Positions 1-10,635 of a DNA stretch of 64,000 bases are shown here, in pieces (position 1 is the stretch's first letter; each line of letters starts with the position of its first letter). The stretch is from NCBI GenBank assembly GCA_020081605.1, contig JAHREC010000049.1, positions 1,736,001 through 1,800,000 of the forward strand. The letters are read 5' to 3'. The notes under the pieces were generated by a model that saw nothing but the letters and a program-made list of their open reading frames with translations, did no database searches and was not told the origin of the DNA. Source of the stretch: Albifimbria verrucaria. Taxonomy: Eukaryota > Ascomycota > Sordariomycetes > Hypocreales > Stachybotryaceae. The position numbers and the translations under genes were made by a program.

Positions 1-590
1 GACTACCCATTTGTTGAGGAGAGCGTATGACATGGCCTGCAGCAACAGCATGCTCTTTCCTGAATTCCGGCTTCCGGTCAACACACACTTGAGCGTCTTC
101 TTGCTGCTGCTCGATTCCTGCAGCTTCTTCATCAGAGCGACAGTCTCCTCACGGACGAGGAAGTGCGGCCGCCGGAAAAGACCCCATGTCTGAGTTGTCT
201 TGAAAGCCTCGAGGGCTCTCAGCTGGTCCACGATCTGATCGGGCAAGCTGACGACGGTGCATGCATTCTCTGGGTTCGACAAAGTGTCGGCCTCGAGCGT
301 GGCGAGGCCCTCGACGGGCAAAGCGCTGTTGTTGCTAAGCTGGATTCGCTTTCGGAAAGCCTTGCGTTCGCCGGGGTTGGGCTTCTTCGTGGAGACGATC
401 TGCGTCTTCTTCTTGAAGGACTTCTTGATCTGCTTGGGAAGATCTCTGCGACTCTTTACGGCAGGGGAGCGACCGCCGCGAGCGTGCTGCTGGTAGAGAA
501 GGACGCCGTCGAGAGAAGGATGGGCTGGAGGCGAGATGTGACTGAGACATTCGGCCTCACGAGGCAGCGCAGAGACTGCGCGGAAGCCAT
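1..590 (-). CDS. RSM23: Mitochondrial small-subunit ribosomal protein mS29 (DAP3/Rsm23 family), N-terminal part
   Basis: This is the GTP-binding protein of the mitochondrial ribosome small subunit. Translation from ATG 588-590 gives a basic, Ser/Thr-rich presequence that looks like a mitochondrial targeting signal. A Lys-rich stretch (KSRRDLPKQIKKSFKKK) and the family segment QTWGLFRRPHFLVREE follow. A P-loop, GSRNSGKS, lies near positions 45-70. About 195 residues are present; the C-terminal half lies beyond position 1. One base is missing near 480-482: the start frame stops after about 44 codons, and the conserved remainder continues in the next frame. It is divergently arranged with RRS1 about 415 bp away. 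The family assignment is from remembered homologues and is strong; the exact start is less certain. Confidence 0.85.
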
Positions 591-1006
591 TGTATAAAAG
601 ACGAATTGGAAGGTCCCGTATATGAAGCCGCTACAGTCGCATTGGAGCCGATTGAGTTAGCGGTCGGCTGTCCTCTGGGTTGTCCCAAACGCGAAGGCTT
701 GGAGCTGGGCTGCGGAAAATTGTCGACGACTTTGACACGGCTTTTCGTACTAGGGAGCTCTACAAGGGACAGCGCGGCTCTCATTGGTCAGCCAGCCAAG
801 ACACGGAAAAAAGGCAGGGACCATTGATCCGGTATAAGTCCACTATCTTTTATCTCTTATCGGGTGGACTTTTTGGAGGGAAAAATAATCTACATACGAA
901 TCTCAAGCAGTAACATCACGACGGCGCTTGTCGAGATACTTTCCTTGCGCACATTAGTCTTTCTTTGTTTTTTACTTAAGACCATACACCGGACAACAAT
1001 TTCAAG
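591..1006. promoter_or_regulatory. Shared divergent promoter region between mS29 and RRS1
   Basis: About 415 bp separate the two start codons, which point away from each other, so both promoters must lie here. The stretch close to RRS1 is T/C-rich (about 940-990), as fungal transcription start regions often are. No other coding signal was seen. That the two genes are co-regulated is only an inference from the geometry. Confidence 0.5.
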
Positions 1007-1599
1007 ATGGCTGCATCGGTTTCCAAACCCAAGCTCCCTGTCATCGTCGAGAAGCCGACTCCTACACCTTTGACCTCGGCCTTCTCCTCGCTGAGGACCC
1101 CAACCCCGTCACTCTCAACCGCGATTCCCTGGAGCAGTCCCTGGCCGAGATCGCTCGCGATGGCGCTCAGTCCTCATCAACCAGCTCCTCACGACCTGCC
1201 CCTGACCTCCACCAAGGACGGCGTCCTGCTCACCCTGCCCCAGCCCGCGACCGCACTACCCCGCGAGAAGCCTCTGCCGCAGGCCAAGCCACCAACCAAG
1301 TGGGAGCGCTTCGCCGAGAAGAAGGGCATCAAGGCCAAGACGAGGAGCAGCGCAGGAACCTGGCCTACGACGAGGAGTCCGGCGAGTGGAAGAGGAAGTG
1401 GGGCTACAAGGGCCTGAACAAGAAGGGCGAAGACGACTGGCTGGTCGAGGTGGACATGAAGAAGGAGCAGGAGAGAAAGGAGGGCACCAGCATCCGTGGC
1501 GACGGCCGAAGGGAGAGGAAAGAGAGGATCAGGCGCAACGAGAGGAAGATGCGAAAGAACGCCAAGGATGCGATGCTCAACTCTGGAAAGAAGGCCTAA
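1007..1599 (+). CDS. RRS1: Ribosome biogenesis regulatory protein RRS1
   Basis: Rrs1 is a nucleolar factor needed for assembly of the 60S subunit; with Rpf2 it brings in the 5S RNP. The start ATG at 1007 is in good context (AAGATGGC). Family signatures are clear: VEKPTP then [16 protein letters not shown] near the N-terminus, [20 protein letters not shown] in the middle, then [20 protein letters not shown] and a Lys/Arg-rich C-terminal tail ending at the TAA at 1597-1599. The length, about 200 codons, suits the family. There are no introns. Four single-base losses split the reading frame, at about 1061-1063, 1171-1175, 1196-1201 and 1337-1342; the first three together bring back the start frame. 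Restoring one base at each gives one continuous Rrs1-like protein. Confidence 0.92.
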
Positions 1600-2419
1600 G
1601 ATGTCAATATTGTTACACACCGTGTTACGGGCTCAGTCAACTTGTGAGGAGGAGCATGGCTAAGGCGTTCCGGTTTATGGCGTTCAAAAACTGGTTTGAA
1701 TTCGGGCTTGAGGTTGTTTCTAATGGACGAGATGCGTTTCGTTCTCTTCCACCTCTTGCAATCCACTACTTTGCGCTACCTTCACCCACGTTTCCAATAC
1801 GCTCCAACTCGTGATTAAATCCATGCACATATCTCCGTTACTGTACACTCTCCGGTTCGCAGCACCATCTCTTTGCTTGCATCTCAATAAAACGTAATGC
1901 GTGCCCACATACCTCCCCTTGCTCCCAGGACACTCTCTTTGAAAGCGCCCACGACAACTCTTCTGAAAAAGAGTCCAAGTAAAGTGATCGTCAGTGCTGA
2001 ACTCATGTCCATGGCAAAAAGGCCTTTGACGAGCGCAGAAATGCTCAAGTCAAGCGGCATACTGCCTTCATATTTTGACGAAATCGAAATACTTTTCAGC
2101 TTCCCGCACCGCAATAACTACTGCGCCTAGGGGTATTCGAAACTGCAGACATCGCTGGCTTGCACTCATGATATGAATAGATCGCTCCGGCTATTGGCGA
2201 ATGGCTTTTTCCTCATCAACAACGGACCTGTAAAAGGACAAAACAATGCAGAGGTCGAGCCAAATGGAACGAGTGCGGCGGGCTTTTGATGTTCATCGCC
2301 AGCGGCGCGCATTCGGTACGCTTCACGTCGCCATGCTGTGCATAGTGAAGCTGTTATAATAGATCAATTCTCAACATCGTTGATCAACAACGAGCTTGAT
2401 AGCAAAAGAAATTCGTTCT
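1600..2419. other. Convergent intergenic region between RRS1 and RhoGAP
   Basis: About 820 bp between two convergent gene ends. It should hold both 3' UTRs. Overlapping ORFs of about 76 codons occur on both strands at 1884-2130, but neither resembles a known family. Nothing else was recognised. Confidence 0.5.
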
Positions 2420-4767
2420 TCATAGACCCAAAGGTGACAGTGGCTTAATGGGTGATAGCGGTCGAAGACCATCCGGCAGCTCACGGTCACCGTTGAAGCC
2501 ATACTTGGCTGCACCCTTCCTTGCCCCAGCCGCAGTGCTCGCATCTAGAAGTGCCGCGGGCTTCTTTTAGGGGTAACCTTCGCGTCGCCGCCGTTGGAAT
2601 CCGATTGCTTTGCGCGATCAGTCTGCCGGTTAAGGCCCGTTTGAGGTGCACTATCGACTGGACTTGGGCGGTCCTGTTGCTTGCCATCAGACGGCGAATC
2701 GCGAGAATCCGGTTTTGAGATTTGAGGGGTTGTTGCGGCTCAGTCAACCCGCGTGGCGGCGGTTGCGCAAAGAGAGTGTACTCTTCCTCGATATATTTGG
2801 CTTCATTTTTGCAGCCCTGCCAGCACTCCCGCCAGTCACAGACGAGGAATTTGAAGCAGAATGCGTCGATCTTCATGCAGGGCTGAAAGCAAATGCACAG
2901 GTTCCTAAAGTCCATCTTGTTCTTATCGGAGTGGGCAAGGAGCAGGCTGAGATGGCATGTGATGGCGAAAAGAAGATAGTATTTGAAAGGTGAAAGCTTC
3001 GACAGCTCGTCGATGAGCATTTGCGGTACCTTCTCAGCGCCGCTGCATTCTCTGGCGATGCGTTCCTGGGCCTCCTTGGGAAATAGCTCGTCAGGCAGCT
3101 CTCGAAGCCATGCCTTAAGCATAGATCCAATGATATTGATGTCGTATAAGTCGTTTTCTTCAAATAAATTCACATCGTATTCTGCACTCTCGTTAGCCTT
3201 CTCGTGGGGGCAGCTTTATCTGGCATCAGTGGACATACGCTCATCGAACTTTCTTTGCCACTTCTTAACTTGTGGTCCACTTCCTGGCACACGGTAAAGT
3301 CCTTCAACATCGCAGCCTTTATAGTTGAGATAGTCAATAGCTCTCCATGGGAAAGCTGGCATCCAAAACTCCGTCTTGTCCCTTGACTGTTCCAACCGCT
3401 TTGAGATTCGGGTCAATCGAGTCTGCTCCACCAGGGGCAGGTTGATGACCTTCAAGACATAGTGTTCGTCGTCAACAACAGGCTCCTTCTCCACGACAGG
3501 TGCACTTCGTGTACTCTTGCCGAAGAAGCCCTTACTGAAAATGCCAGCGGCCCTTGTCGACGAATCCCGTAAGCCACTCAGAAAAGTCGACCCACCGCCG
3601 TTCTCTCTTAAAGATGATGGCTGAGTCCTGTATTCTTTTCACGGTGATGCACATCGCGGTTCCCTTCTCGAGAGGGCGCTCGATCTTCGGACCGGTTGCG
3701 GTATGTTGAACCCATCATTTCCCGAAAGGACCGATCTTGGGCGACCGGCGCCGTCCTTGGCGGTGCAGAAGTTGCGTGAAGATCGGGATTACTGCTTGAA
3801 GGATTTGAGGGCGGCAGGGGAGGTGCGCCTCGTTAGGACTGCCGTTGTCTCTCTCCCTCTCCCTTTCCCTCTCCTTGTCCCGCATTGATTTTGTCCGGCC
3901 CAATATGCCAAAGGGCTTCGGCTTGTTTTTCTTTGCAGATGATGGGGTACCAACGGGTTCTCGGTCACCGGCGGAAGACTGCGAAATATCGGTTCGTGAC
4001 GAGGCTGAAGTCGCGATTTTCAGGGGCGGGTGTTCTGTACCAGTCGGAGCGGGGGTTCTGCATAGAGACATGGCGGTTAACTTCAGTTTGCGCAAGCCAC
4101 CACGCACAATGAAACCAAGTAAATGTTTTCAGGCCAAAGAAGCGAAAGAAGACTGGTGCTGGGAGTGAAGAGCGCAGCACGCGCAAGCGCGGGTTCTGGG
4201 GAGGGGCTTCAAAGAATTTGGTCTTACCTCCTTTCTTGGTGGTGGACAGATCGTCACTGTCGTTTGACGAAATCGGCTCGGGCTCTTGCTGTTGCGGAGG
4301 AGGTTCGTTCAAGTGGTTGGAGGACTTGGACGCCTTGCTGAAGTGGAAGAAACCTCCTTTGTTGATTTCTTGCCAGTCTCGTTCGGTGGTTGATGTGCCT
4401 GGGCGGTGGTGCTAACGGTAGCGGTATTGGCGCTGGTGGTAGTGTCTATGGAGGGGCCAGATGGCGGCTCTAGGGCCGTAGTGATGGAAGGGTAGGCTTG
4501 ATGCTGTGCGTCAGGGTCGTGGAGGTCGCGATTGGGCAACGAGGGGCGACGAGCGTGGTGCTGGACGAGGTCGGGAGACCTCCTTGGGGTGAGTCGGGCA
4601 CTCAAGGGAGGTGAGCGTGGGGATCTGGGAGATTTGGAGTTTGAGTTGGCAAGCGACAGGCCTGAGTGCGGCGTTTCAGCAGTTGCAGCGGTCGGCGGGT
4701 CGTCATCGTGGCCCGAGGCATTGGAACCAGCCAGCATCAGTGGCTGTGGTGCGGGTTTGCGTCCCAT
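2420..4767 (-). CDS. RhoGAP-domain protein (Rho GTPase activator)
   Basis: It should stimulate GTP hydrolysis by a Rho-family GTPase in cell polarity or wall signalling; which GTPase cannot be told. The start (ATG at 4765-4767, protein beginning MGRKPAPQPLML) fits remembered Sordariomycete homologues. The N-terminal half is Ser/Pro-rich and disordered, with GGFFHFSKASKSS-like and PKPFGILGRTKSM segments and an Arg-Glu dipeptide run near 3845-3880. The GAP module lies at about 2700-3400: DVEGLYRVPGSG supplies the arginine finger, then KAWLRELPDELFP and NLCICFQPCM. An intron lies at 3182-3238 (GTATGT donor, CTAAC branch), and there are probably more upstream. Frames break repeatedly. Near 2724-2730 and 2545-2549 one lost base each must be restored to reach the conserved tail RPLSPIKPLSPLGL and the stop at 2420-2422. 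Confidence 0.85.
3843..3882. repeat. CT-rich simple repeat encoding an Arg-Glu run
   Basis: Imperfect CTCTCC/CTCTTT tract on the plus strand. On the coding (minus) strand it reads KERERERERERD inside the disordered N-terminal half of the RhoGAP protein. Such runs can change length and are also error-prone in sequencing. Confidence 0.75.
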
Positions 4768-7700
4768 CTTGCTTTCCCCTAGGCGCCAACGAATAAACGT
4801 CGGGCGAGATAGCGGTTGTTTCGTGCTCTGCCGCAGGACCGGCGGCCAGGTCTCAAAATGCGGGCTGTGTGCCTTAGCCCTCGTGGTGAGCTTACGGGGA
4901 AGGGCTTTGGCTTCAATCAAGCCCAGGACTTAGGCTCAGGGGAACGAGCAGACGAACGAACGAACGAGCAGGCGAGCGAACAGGCGAGCGTTGAGTTGAC
5001 AGGCCGGACTGGGCTGGGGCCACTGCGACAAATGCAAAGCGCCGCGGGTAGCGGAAGGGGAGGAGTGCAGTCGCTTGACCCTTGGCCCTTGGAAAGCGTC
5101 CCGTGCGCTGGTGGTACTGCACTCTTGCGAGCAGGTGTTTGAAAACGATGGTGATGAGGGAGAGGGAGTGGGGAGGGACGAGACGCCGTCTTCCTCATCT
5201 GCTTTTCCCTGTAAGAGAGAAGAAAGGCTGAGCGTCGACGGAGAGATTGACGAAAGGACCGGAGCTGGCACGTCCGATGGATGTGGTGCTTCTTTGTTGG
5301 ATCGATGGATGTTGGAGGGTCCTAGCGAAAGACGTGGATGGGTACGCTGTACTGTGCTGTGCTGTGCTGTGTTGTGCTGCGCCGTATGTACAGTACTGGA
5401 CCGAACCACAGTACTGGCTTTGAAAAGGGTCGCCAGCTTGGCACTAACTACAGTGTTGTCCTGTACAGTACAAGGCAAAGGCAAAGGCAAGGCAGGGATA
5501 AAATAGGTGAAAGAGCGAGAGCGTGCATGGTACAGTAATAGGTCAGGTAGGTCATTCGTAGATGGATGGATGACATTCTGGTAAATACGACAAAGAAAAG
5601 CCCGGGCTTATTCGAGAGAAAAAACCAGAGAGGAAAAAAAGGCCAGCAGCTTACATGCGCCTCCTCCTCTTCCTCCTCCGTCTGCCTCCCACCGTTACAT
5701 TGCCTACAGCGCCTGTACGGTACAGGTACAGTAGTATAGCTAGGTATTGCGCGACGATGGATGAGCGCGAGCTCCTGTTCCTGCTCCTCCTTCCCTCCTC
5801 TCAACTGTCCATCTGCTGGTTCGCCGAATGGGGCCATCCTCTTGTTTGCTTGTTCTAATGTGTAGATGAACCCCTGCACGTCTTCCCTCCCCAAACTTGT
5901 TTGTGGTTTAATCCCTACCAGTCAGTCCCTGCCTGTGCCTTAATAACATGTACGGATATTATCCGCAAACACCTGCATTACTGAGGGTCCCTCCGACGCA
6001 CACGCAGCAAAGCCAAGCACACGCGCACCCGCATCCGCACTTCAGGGGTTGCCAGGTGCTGGGGTGCCTTTGCAGCTACGGCACTTGATTCCTACCACGT
6101 TGCACTATTCCGTGCCAGCAAGCCACCTTTTGCTCTCCGCCAGACACACGTCGCTCGTTATCCTCTTCCTAGTTCTAGTAGCTTGGCCCGGTACTGGGGC
6201 GCTCGCCATGTCACGGACAACATCTGAAACGGCCTGTCGCACTACGGAGCACTAGCCTCTCTCCAACGCTGTCCTGGTCGCCAACCAGGAATGTGAGTGG
6301 CGCCTTCAGGGGTGATGCTTTACTTCTTTCTTAGCTCCAGCGATCTATCAGCCCACAGGCTAAGATGTCGCCAACGGGTTTTGTGGGGTCGCTCATTAGT
6401 TGGGGGCTATTTTCTTGTCCTTTTCTCTTTCTCTCTTTTTTTTCTCTTTTCTTTTCCGGTTCCCTGGTCTGGTTGATTGTTCTCCTTGTACACTGTGGAG
6501 TATTGGGTATAGCGTTAGGCAAGGCTGTCCTGAAGCGCCGAGGGCAGACGGGAGGAGAGCCTCTGATGGCACTTCCCGGGCGTACCTAGCACATCCTATT
6601 ATGAGGCTTGTTATATCCTTGCAAATGTGGCACTTGCATTTGGTGACTTCTACTAAGAAATATTTGTCTGTTGCCGGCCGTACGCTTACCCTCATTGCTG
6701 GGTTGGATGAATATCATGCCGGAAAAGAAAAGGCGAAAACATGGATGACGAACTGGTCCCCTGCCGAATCATCAGACCAGCAGTTGATCGTTCAAAACAT
6801 CATGTAAGCACTGGGGCGCTCCCAGGCTGCTCGGGGCCATTGTGAAACCGTGAGCTGCGTGACTTGCCAGCAATTGATGCCATGACCCTCCATGCGCGCG
6901 TAAGCTGCATCGTTGATGTTTCTTCACCCAAGACATGGCCTTCCGATGACGCACCACGCCGGATGTTGTACGTGAGCCATTGATCATGCATCTATCCAGT
7001 TCCGTCGACACTGGCAGCCATTTCCGTCTTTTTCATATGATTTAATGATGCGTGCCTGTCAGAACGGTATCCCCTGTTGCCATGTGGCTCAGCCATTCAA
7101 TAGCGCCGGCATCCACCCCTGGGCGGTCTCGCAGTGGTTCCTTTTGGAACATCATGAGCCTTCGATGGATTCTTCTCCAGTTCGCCACTATTCTCCGCGG
7201 ACAGACGAGTCAGGCCCAACCGAGCTCTACCCGCTCCGCTTCGGCGGCCTGGCGGTGATGCACGCCTTTGAAACAATCTTTTAGACACGGCCCGTTAAGA
7301 CCTATCCGGAAGAACCATGTGTCATTGGTGTCTCTGCATGGCATGGCACGGCGCTTCCCGGTTCTGTACTCGAACTCCCATTTATATGCAGCTCGCTGAG
7401 AACGACGCAATATCTTGTAGGGCATAAAATGGGAGGCTAAAAGCAGTGCCATTTCGTGGTAGCGACATTTGTCATGAAGTCGTAACCTGTTCCTGACCCG
7501 GGCTTTAGTGTGTCTTTAGTCCAGGGTCCACGCGACGGCCATCTCAACCCAACGCTTCTCCCGTCTCGTATCGGAACGACACAGTTTTACCGTAATTAGC
7601 AGCTTAGATGCTGGCCGCTCCTCTCGTTGGTCCAGACATCATCGCCTACATATTTCCAGCGGCCCGATCGAAGATCCTTCGGAAAGAAACACCATGTCTC

Positions 7701-8166
7701 CATCTCTCGCCCCAAAAATAAAGCTGAATGCAACTCACATGCGCGCAAGCGAGGAGTTGCTAAGGATGCTGGATGGCTTGATCTTATGGCATGATGTGCA
7801 AGCCACCCTGTTACTCAGAAGCTGTGGGACCATCTTCACGCCAAGGTGCTATGGCGTATAATTGCTGATTCTGGATTCTCCTCACTTCCATTCATTAGTA
7901 CAATAAAACTCCTACGAGATAATGTTGAAATCATCAAGTGTGGTAGTTGAGAGCCTAGATAAACATGATGGTATGTCTAGCGGCAGATTCGTGGTCCAAC
8001 TTGTAATTCTTGTGACTTATCTCCTTCCAGGCAACCCAGCAGTTCGGGAGTAGGTATTGGACGACGTGGGTTACGTAATCTTTGACTCCCAACTCGACGT
8101 CTTGAATCCACGATGATGTGCCAACTAAATGTTCTTGTTAAGGCTTCACTTCTCTAAAATTTCATA
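4768..8166. other. Gene-poor interval between RhoGAP and BET2 promoters
   Basis: About 3.4 kb with no convincing gene. From 4770 to about 5700 the minus strand is very pyrimidine-rich (CCTCTCC-type tracts), which suggests the RhoGAP transcript leader. Overlapping Ser/Pro-rich ORFs there are products of this bias. From 7600 to 8160 it becomes AT-richer and should hold the BET2 promoter. Small repeats at 5352-5376 and 5712-5726 are the only structures I could name. Confidence 0.5.
5352..5376. repeat. CTGTG pentanucleotide microsatellite
   Basis: Four perfect CTGTG units followed by one imperfect TTGTG unit, lying in the probable upstream region of the RhoGAP gene. Confidence 0.8.
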
Positions 8167-9210
8167 ATGTCTCAAAACAACGACTCATCAACGGACCTAC
8201 AGCTTTTCACGGATGCCCACGTGAAATACATACAGAGCCTAGACACAAGAAAGGATCAGGTCGACTATTGGCTTACAGAGCATTTGCGGCTCAATGGCGT
8301 TTACTGGGGTCTGACTGCACTTCACCTGCTTGGCCGACCCGATGCTCTGCCTCGTCAAGAAACGATTGATTTTGTACTTTCTTGTCAACATGAGAGCGGT
8401 GGGTTTGGAGCAGCTCCTGGCCACGATGCTCACATGCTTTCCACCGTCAGCGCTGTACAGATTTTAGCCATGGTTGATGCCTTCGATGAATTGGAGACTC
8501 GAGGAAAGGGCAAGGCACAGGTTGGCAAATGTAAGCGCCTATTGAATCTCTCAGCCACGCTCATGTCCGGCTAATGAATCGACTAGTCATCGCAGACCTA
8601 CAAGACAAAGAGACAGGAACCTTTCACGGGGATGAGTGGGGGAGGAAGACACACGCTTCTTGTATGGTGCCTTGAATGCTTTATCTCTCCTCGGCCTTCT
8701 TTCGCTGGTTGATATCGACAAAGCCGTTGCCCACGTTGTGGCTTGCGCAAATTTTGATGGAGGCTATGGAGTCAGACCTGGTGCTGAATCACATTCCGGC
8801 CAAGTTCTCACCTGTGTCGCTGCGCTTGCCATTGCCGGCCGCCTGGATCTTATTGACAAAGATAAGTTGGGACGTTGGCTGAGTGAGAGGCAAACACCAG
8901 GAGGAGGTCTCAACGGCAGACCAGAGAAAAAGAGGATGTTTGTTACAGTTGGTGGGTTTTTAGCAGCATCCACATTATTGGCCGTGCTCACTGGATCGAT
9001 CAATCGGCATTGGCCCGTTTTATTCTGTCAAGTCAAGATCCCGCTACGGGTGGAATCTCGGACAGGCCTGGCGACATGGTTGACGTCTGGCACACTTGCT
9101 TCGGCATCGCAGGGCTTAGTCTTCTAGGCTACCCTGGGACGGAGGCTGTTGACCCGGTATATTGCATGCCGAAAGTCGTTATCGAGCGGGTGTTGGGGAA
9201 GCGAACCTGA
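8167..9210 (+). CDS. BET2: Rab geranylgeranyltransferase (type II) beta subunit
   Basis: This catalytic subunit adds geranylgeranyl groups to the C-terminal cysteines of Rab GTPases, with the alpha subunit and Rab escort protein, in the cytosol. The protein starts [14 protein letters not shown] and shows the repeated prenyltransferase helices: [34 protein letters not shown] and [20 protein letters not shown]. The zinc ligands Asp and Cys (EDVCYSWW) and His (DVWHTCFG) are present. It ends at the TGA at 9208-9210, after about 330 residues, normal for the family. One intron, 8531-8586, has GTAAGC, a CTAAT-type branch and TAG. Two single-base losses break the frame, in the G run at 8638-8642 (DEWGEEDTR) and at 8931-8935 (EKKEDVC). 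When restored, all motifs are continuous. Confidence 0.95.
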
Positions 9211-10635
9211 TATGCTCCCAATAATAATTATTATTATATGATATAGAGCCCAGGTTGCCCTAGTCCGCGTTGTTGGGCGATCTGTGATGCACAGGGTGAA
9301 TGAGCAAATCATTGCACATAGAGTCACGCCCGTACGGTATCCAAGGGACTGGAGATGAAAATCAAGAAGATGAAAAACATGATAAAGAAATAACTCTCAA
9401 ACTAGCGCTTCCCTAATTTAATGGATAACTTTTCTGACTCCAGCCTGCAGTCATCATCACTCGGGACTTCTGCAAGATCGCTTCACCAACCTGGGCCTAC
9501 CAGAACTAAAAAGATATATACTCACTATAGACAGACATTGAACCAGACATCTCGTGCTATGCAGAAGTCTACTGCCTCATCTTGCATCGTATTGAGCTAT
9601 CTGGGCTATCAAATTACTTAATTGGTGTTCATGCGCCTGTGGAACGGAATGGCTGGTTATTTCTGGCTTGAAGAACCATCCCATACCTCTTTCATTCGGA
9701 TTAGATGAGACTAAATACCTACCACAATGGACACTTACTACAAATATAGGTGCCAGCTCAACCGATCAGATACCCTTCTGATATTGGATGGGCTTACAGC
9801 TGCCCAAGGAGTTGCTTCAGTGACGTATTCTCATTGGTCTAAGCGAGAATCGTTATCTAAAGGGGCAGCACCCGTACCTTCCCTTCATTTAGTACCTACG
9901 TAGTTCCTATCTAGGCTTCTTTCCTTCCAAATCAGACACTTTGACTCGCGTTGAGGTAGCGAAGTACCATGTCTCCTGGGTCTTCACCTACAACGGCAGT
10001 CCTGTGATTGTGGGGAGGGGAACAGAATAGCAAGGTCATTTGGTCTTTCTCTTCTTCATCATCCCAACACGTTTTTCGTCTGACCCTGTTTTGTTCATGC
10101 TAAATCTCAGCCTACCTAGACCAAGACCTTTCGAAGGGTAGGGCAACCGCGTTTGGCAGTTTCCGTGGCTCGACGACTACACCATGTTTCGGTTTTGGGA
10201 AGCAGAGAATCTCATGCCCGAGTATGGCCCCTTGTGTCGATGGCAAGAGAATCCTCTTTCCATGGTGGCATCACGGGTGAACCTTCCGTCTCCTTGGACC
10301 TTCCCCATCGAGGTACGTTCATAGACGTCTCCTGTTCATGGCATCTCCTGCACTTGACCATGCCCACTCCTCTTCCTTTTCATTCCGCTCCCACTTGGTC
10401 TCACGAGTTGCTCTTTTCCCAACACCGGCCTTTGCTCGTTCACTGTCGCCCTACCCTAGCACTGTGCTTCAATTGCCTTGTCGCTCCTTTCCCAGGCACA
10501 GCATAGTGACTTTCTGCCCATTGCTGCAAATTTACCACGCATGGTACGGCCAATCTCAATGACATCTCCTTTGTTATTTTACATTCTTCTGCGCCTTTTA
10601 ATCTGTGAAAATGACTGACATGTTCAACACAGGCC
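9211..10635. other. Intergenic region between BET2 and the C2H2-like gene
   Basis: About 1.4 kb with no recognisable gene. Short ORFs near 9421 and 10153 have no family features. An AT palindrome lies at 9220-9235 just after the BET2 stop. The last 500 bp are CT-rich on the plus strand and probably hold the promoter and leader of the next gene. Confidence 0.5.
9220..9235. repeat. AT-only palindrome downstream of BET2
   Basis: AATAATAATTATTATT is a perfect 16-nt palindrome, 10 nt past the BET2 stop codon. Its place suggests a 3'-end processing or polyadenylation element, but this is only inferred. Confidence 0.55.

Noticed and set aside
163..597. 144-codon plus-strand ORF
   Set aside because: It lies antisense to the conserved mS29 coding sequence and matches no family.
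1884..2130. Overlapping 76-77-codon ORFs on both strands
   Set aside because: No family features, weak composition, and located where two 3' UTRs are expected.
8636..9127. Reading the broken genes as pseudogenes
   Set aside because: The breaks occur in nearly all genes, including single-copy essential ones, always as one lost base, while splice sites and active-site residues remain intact.
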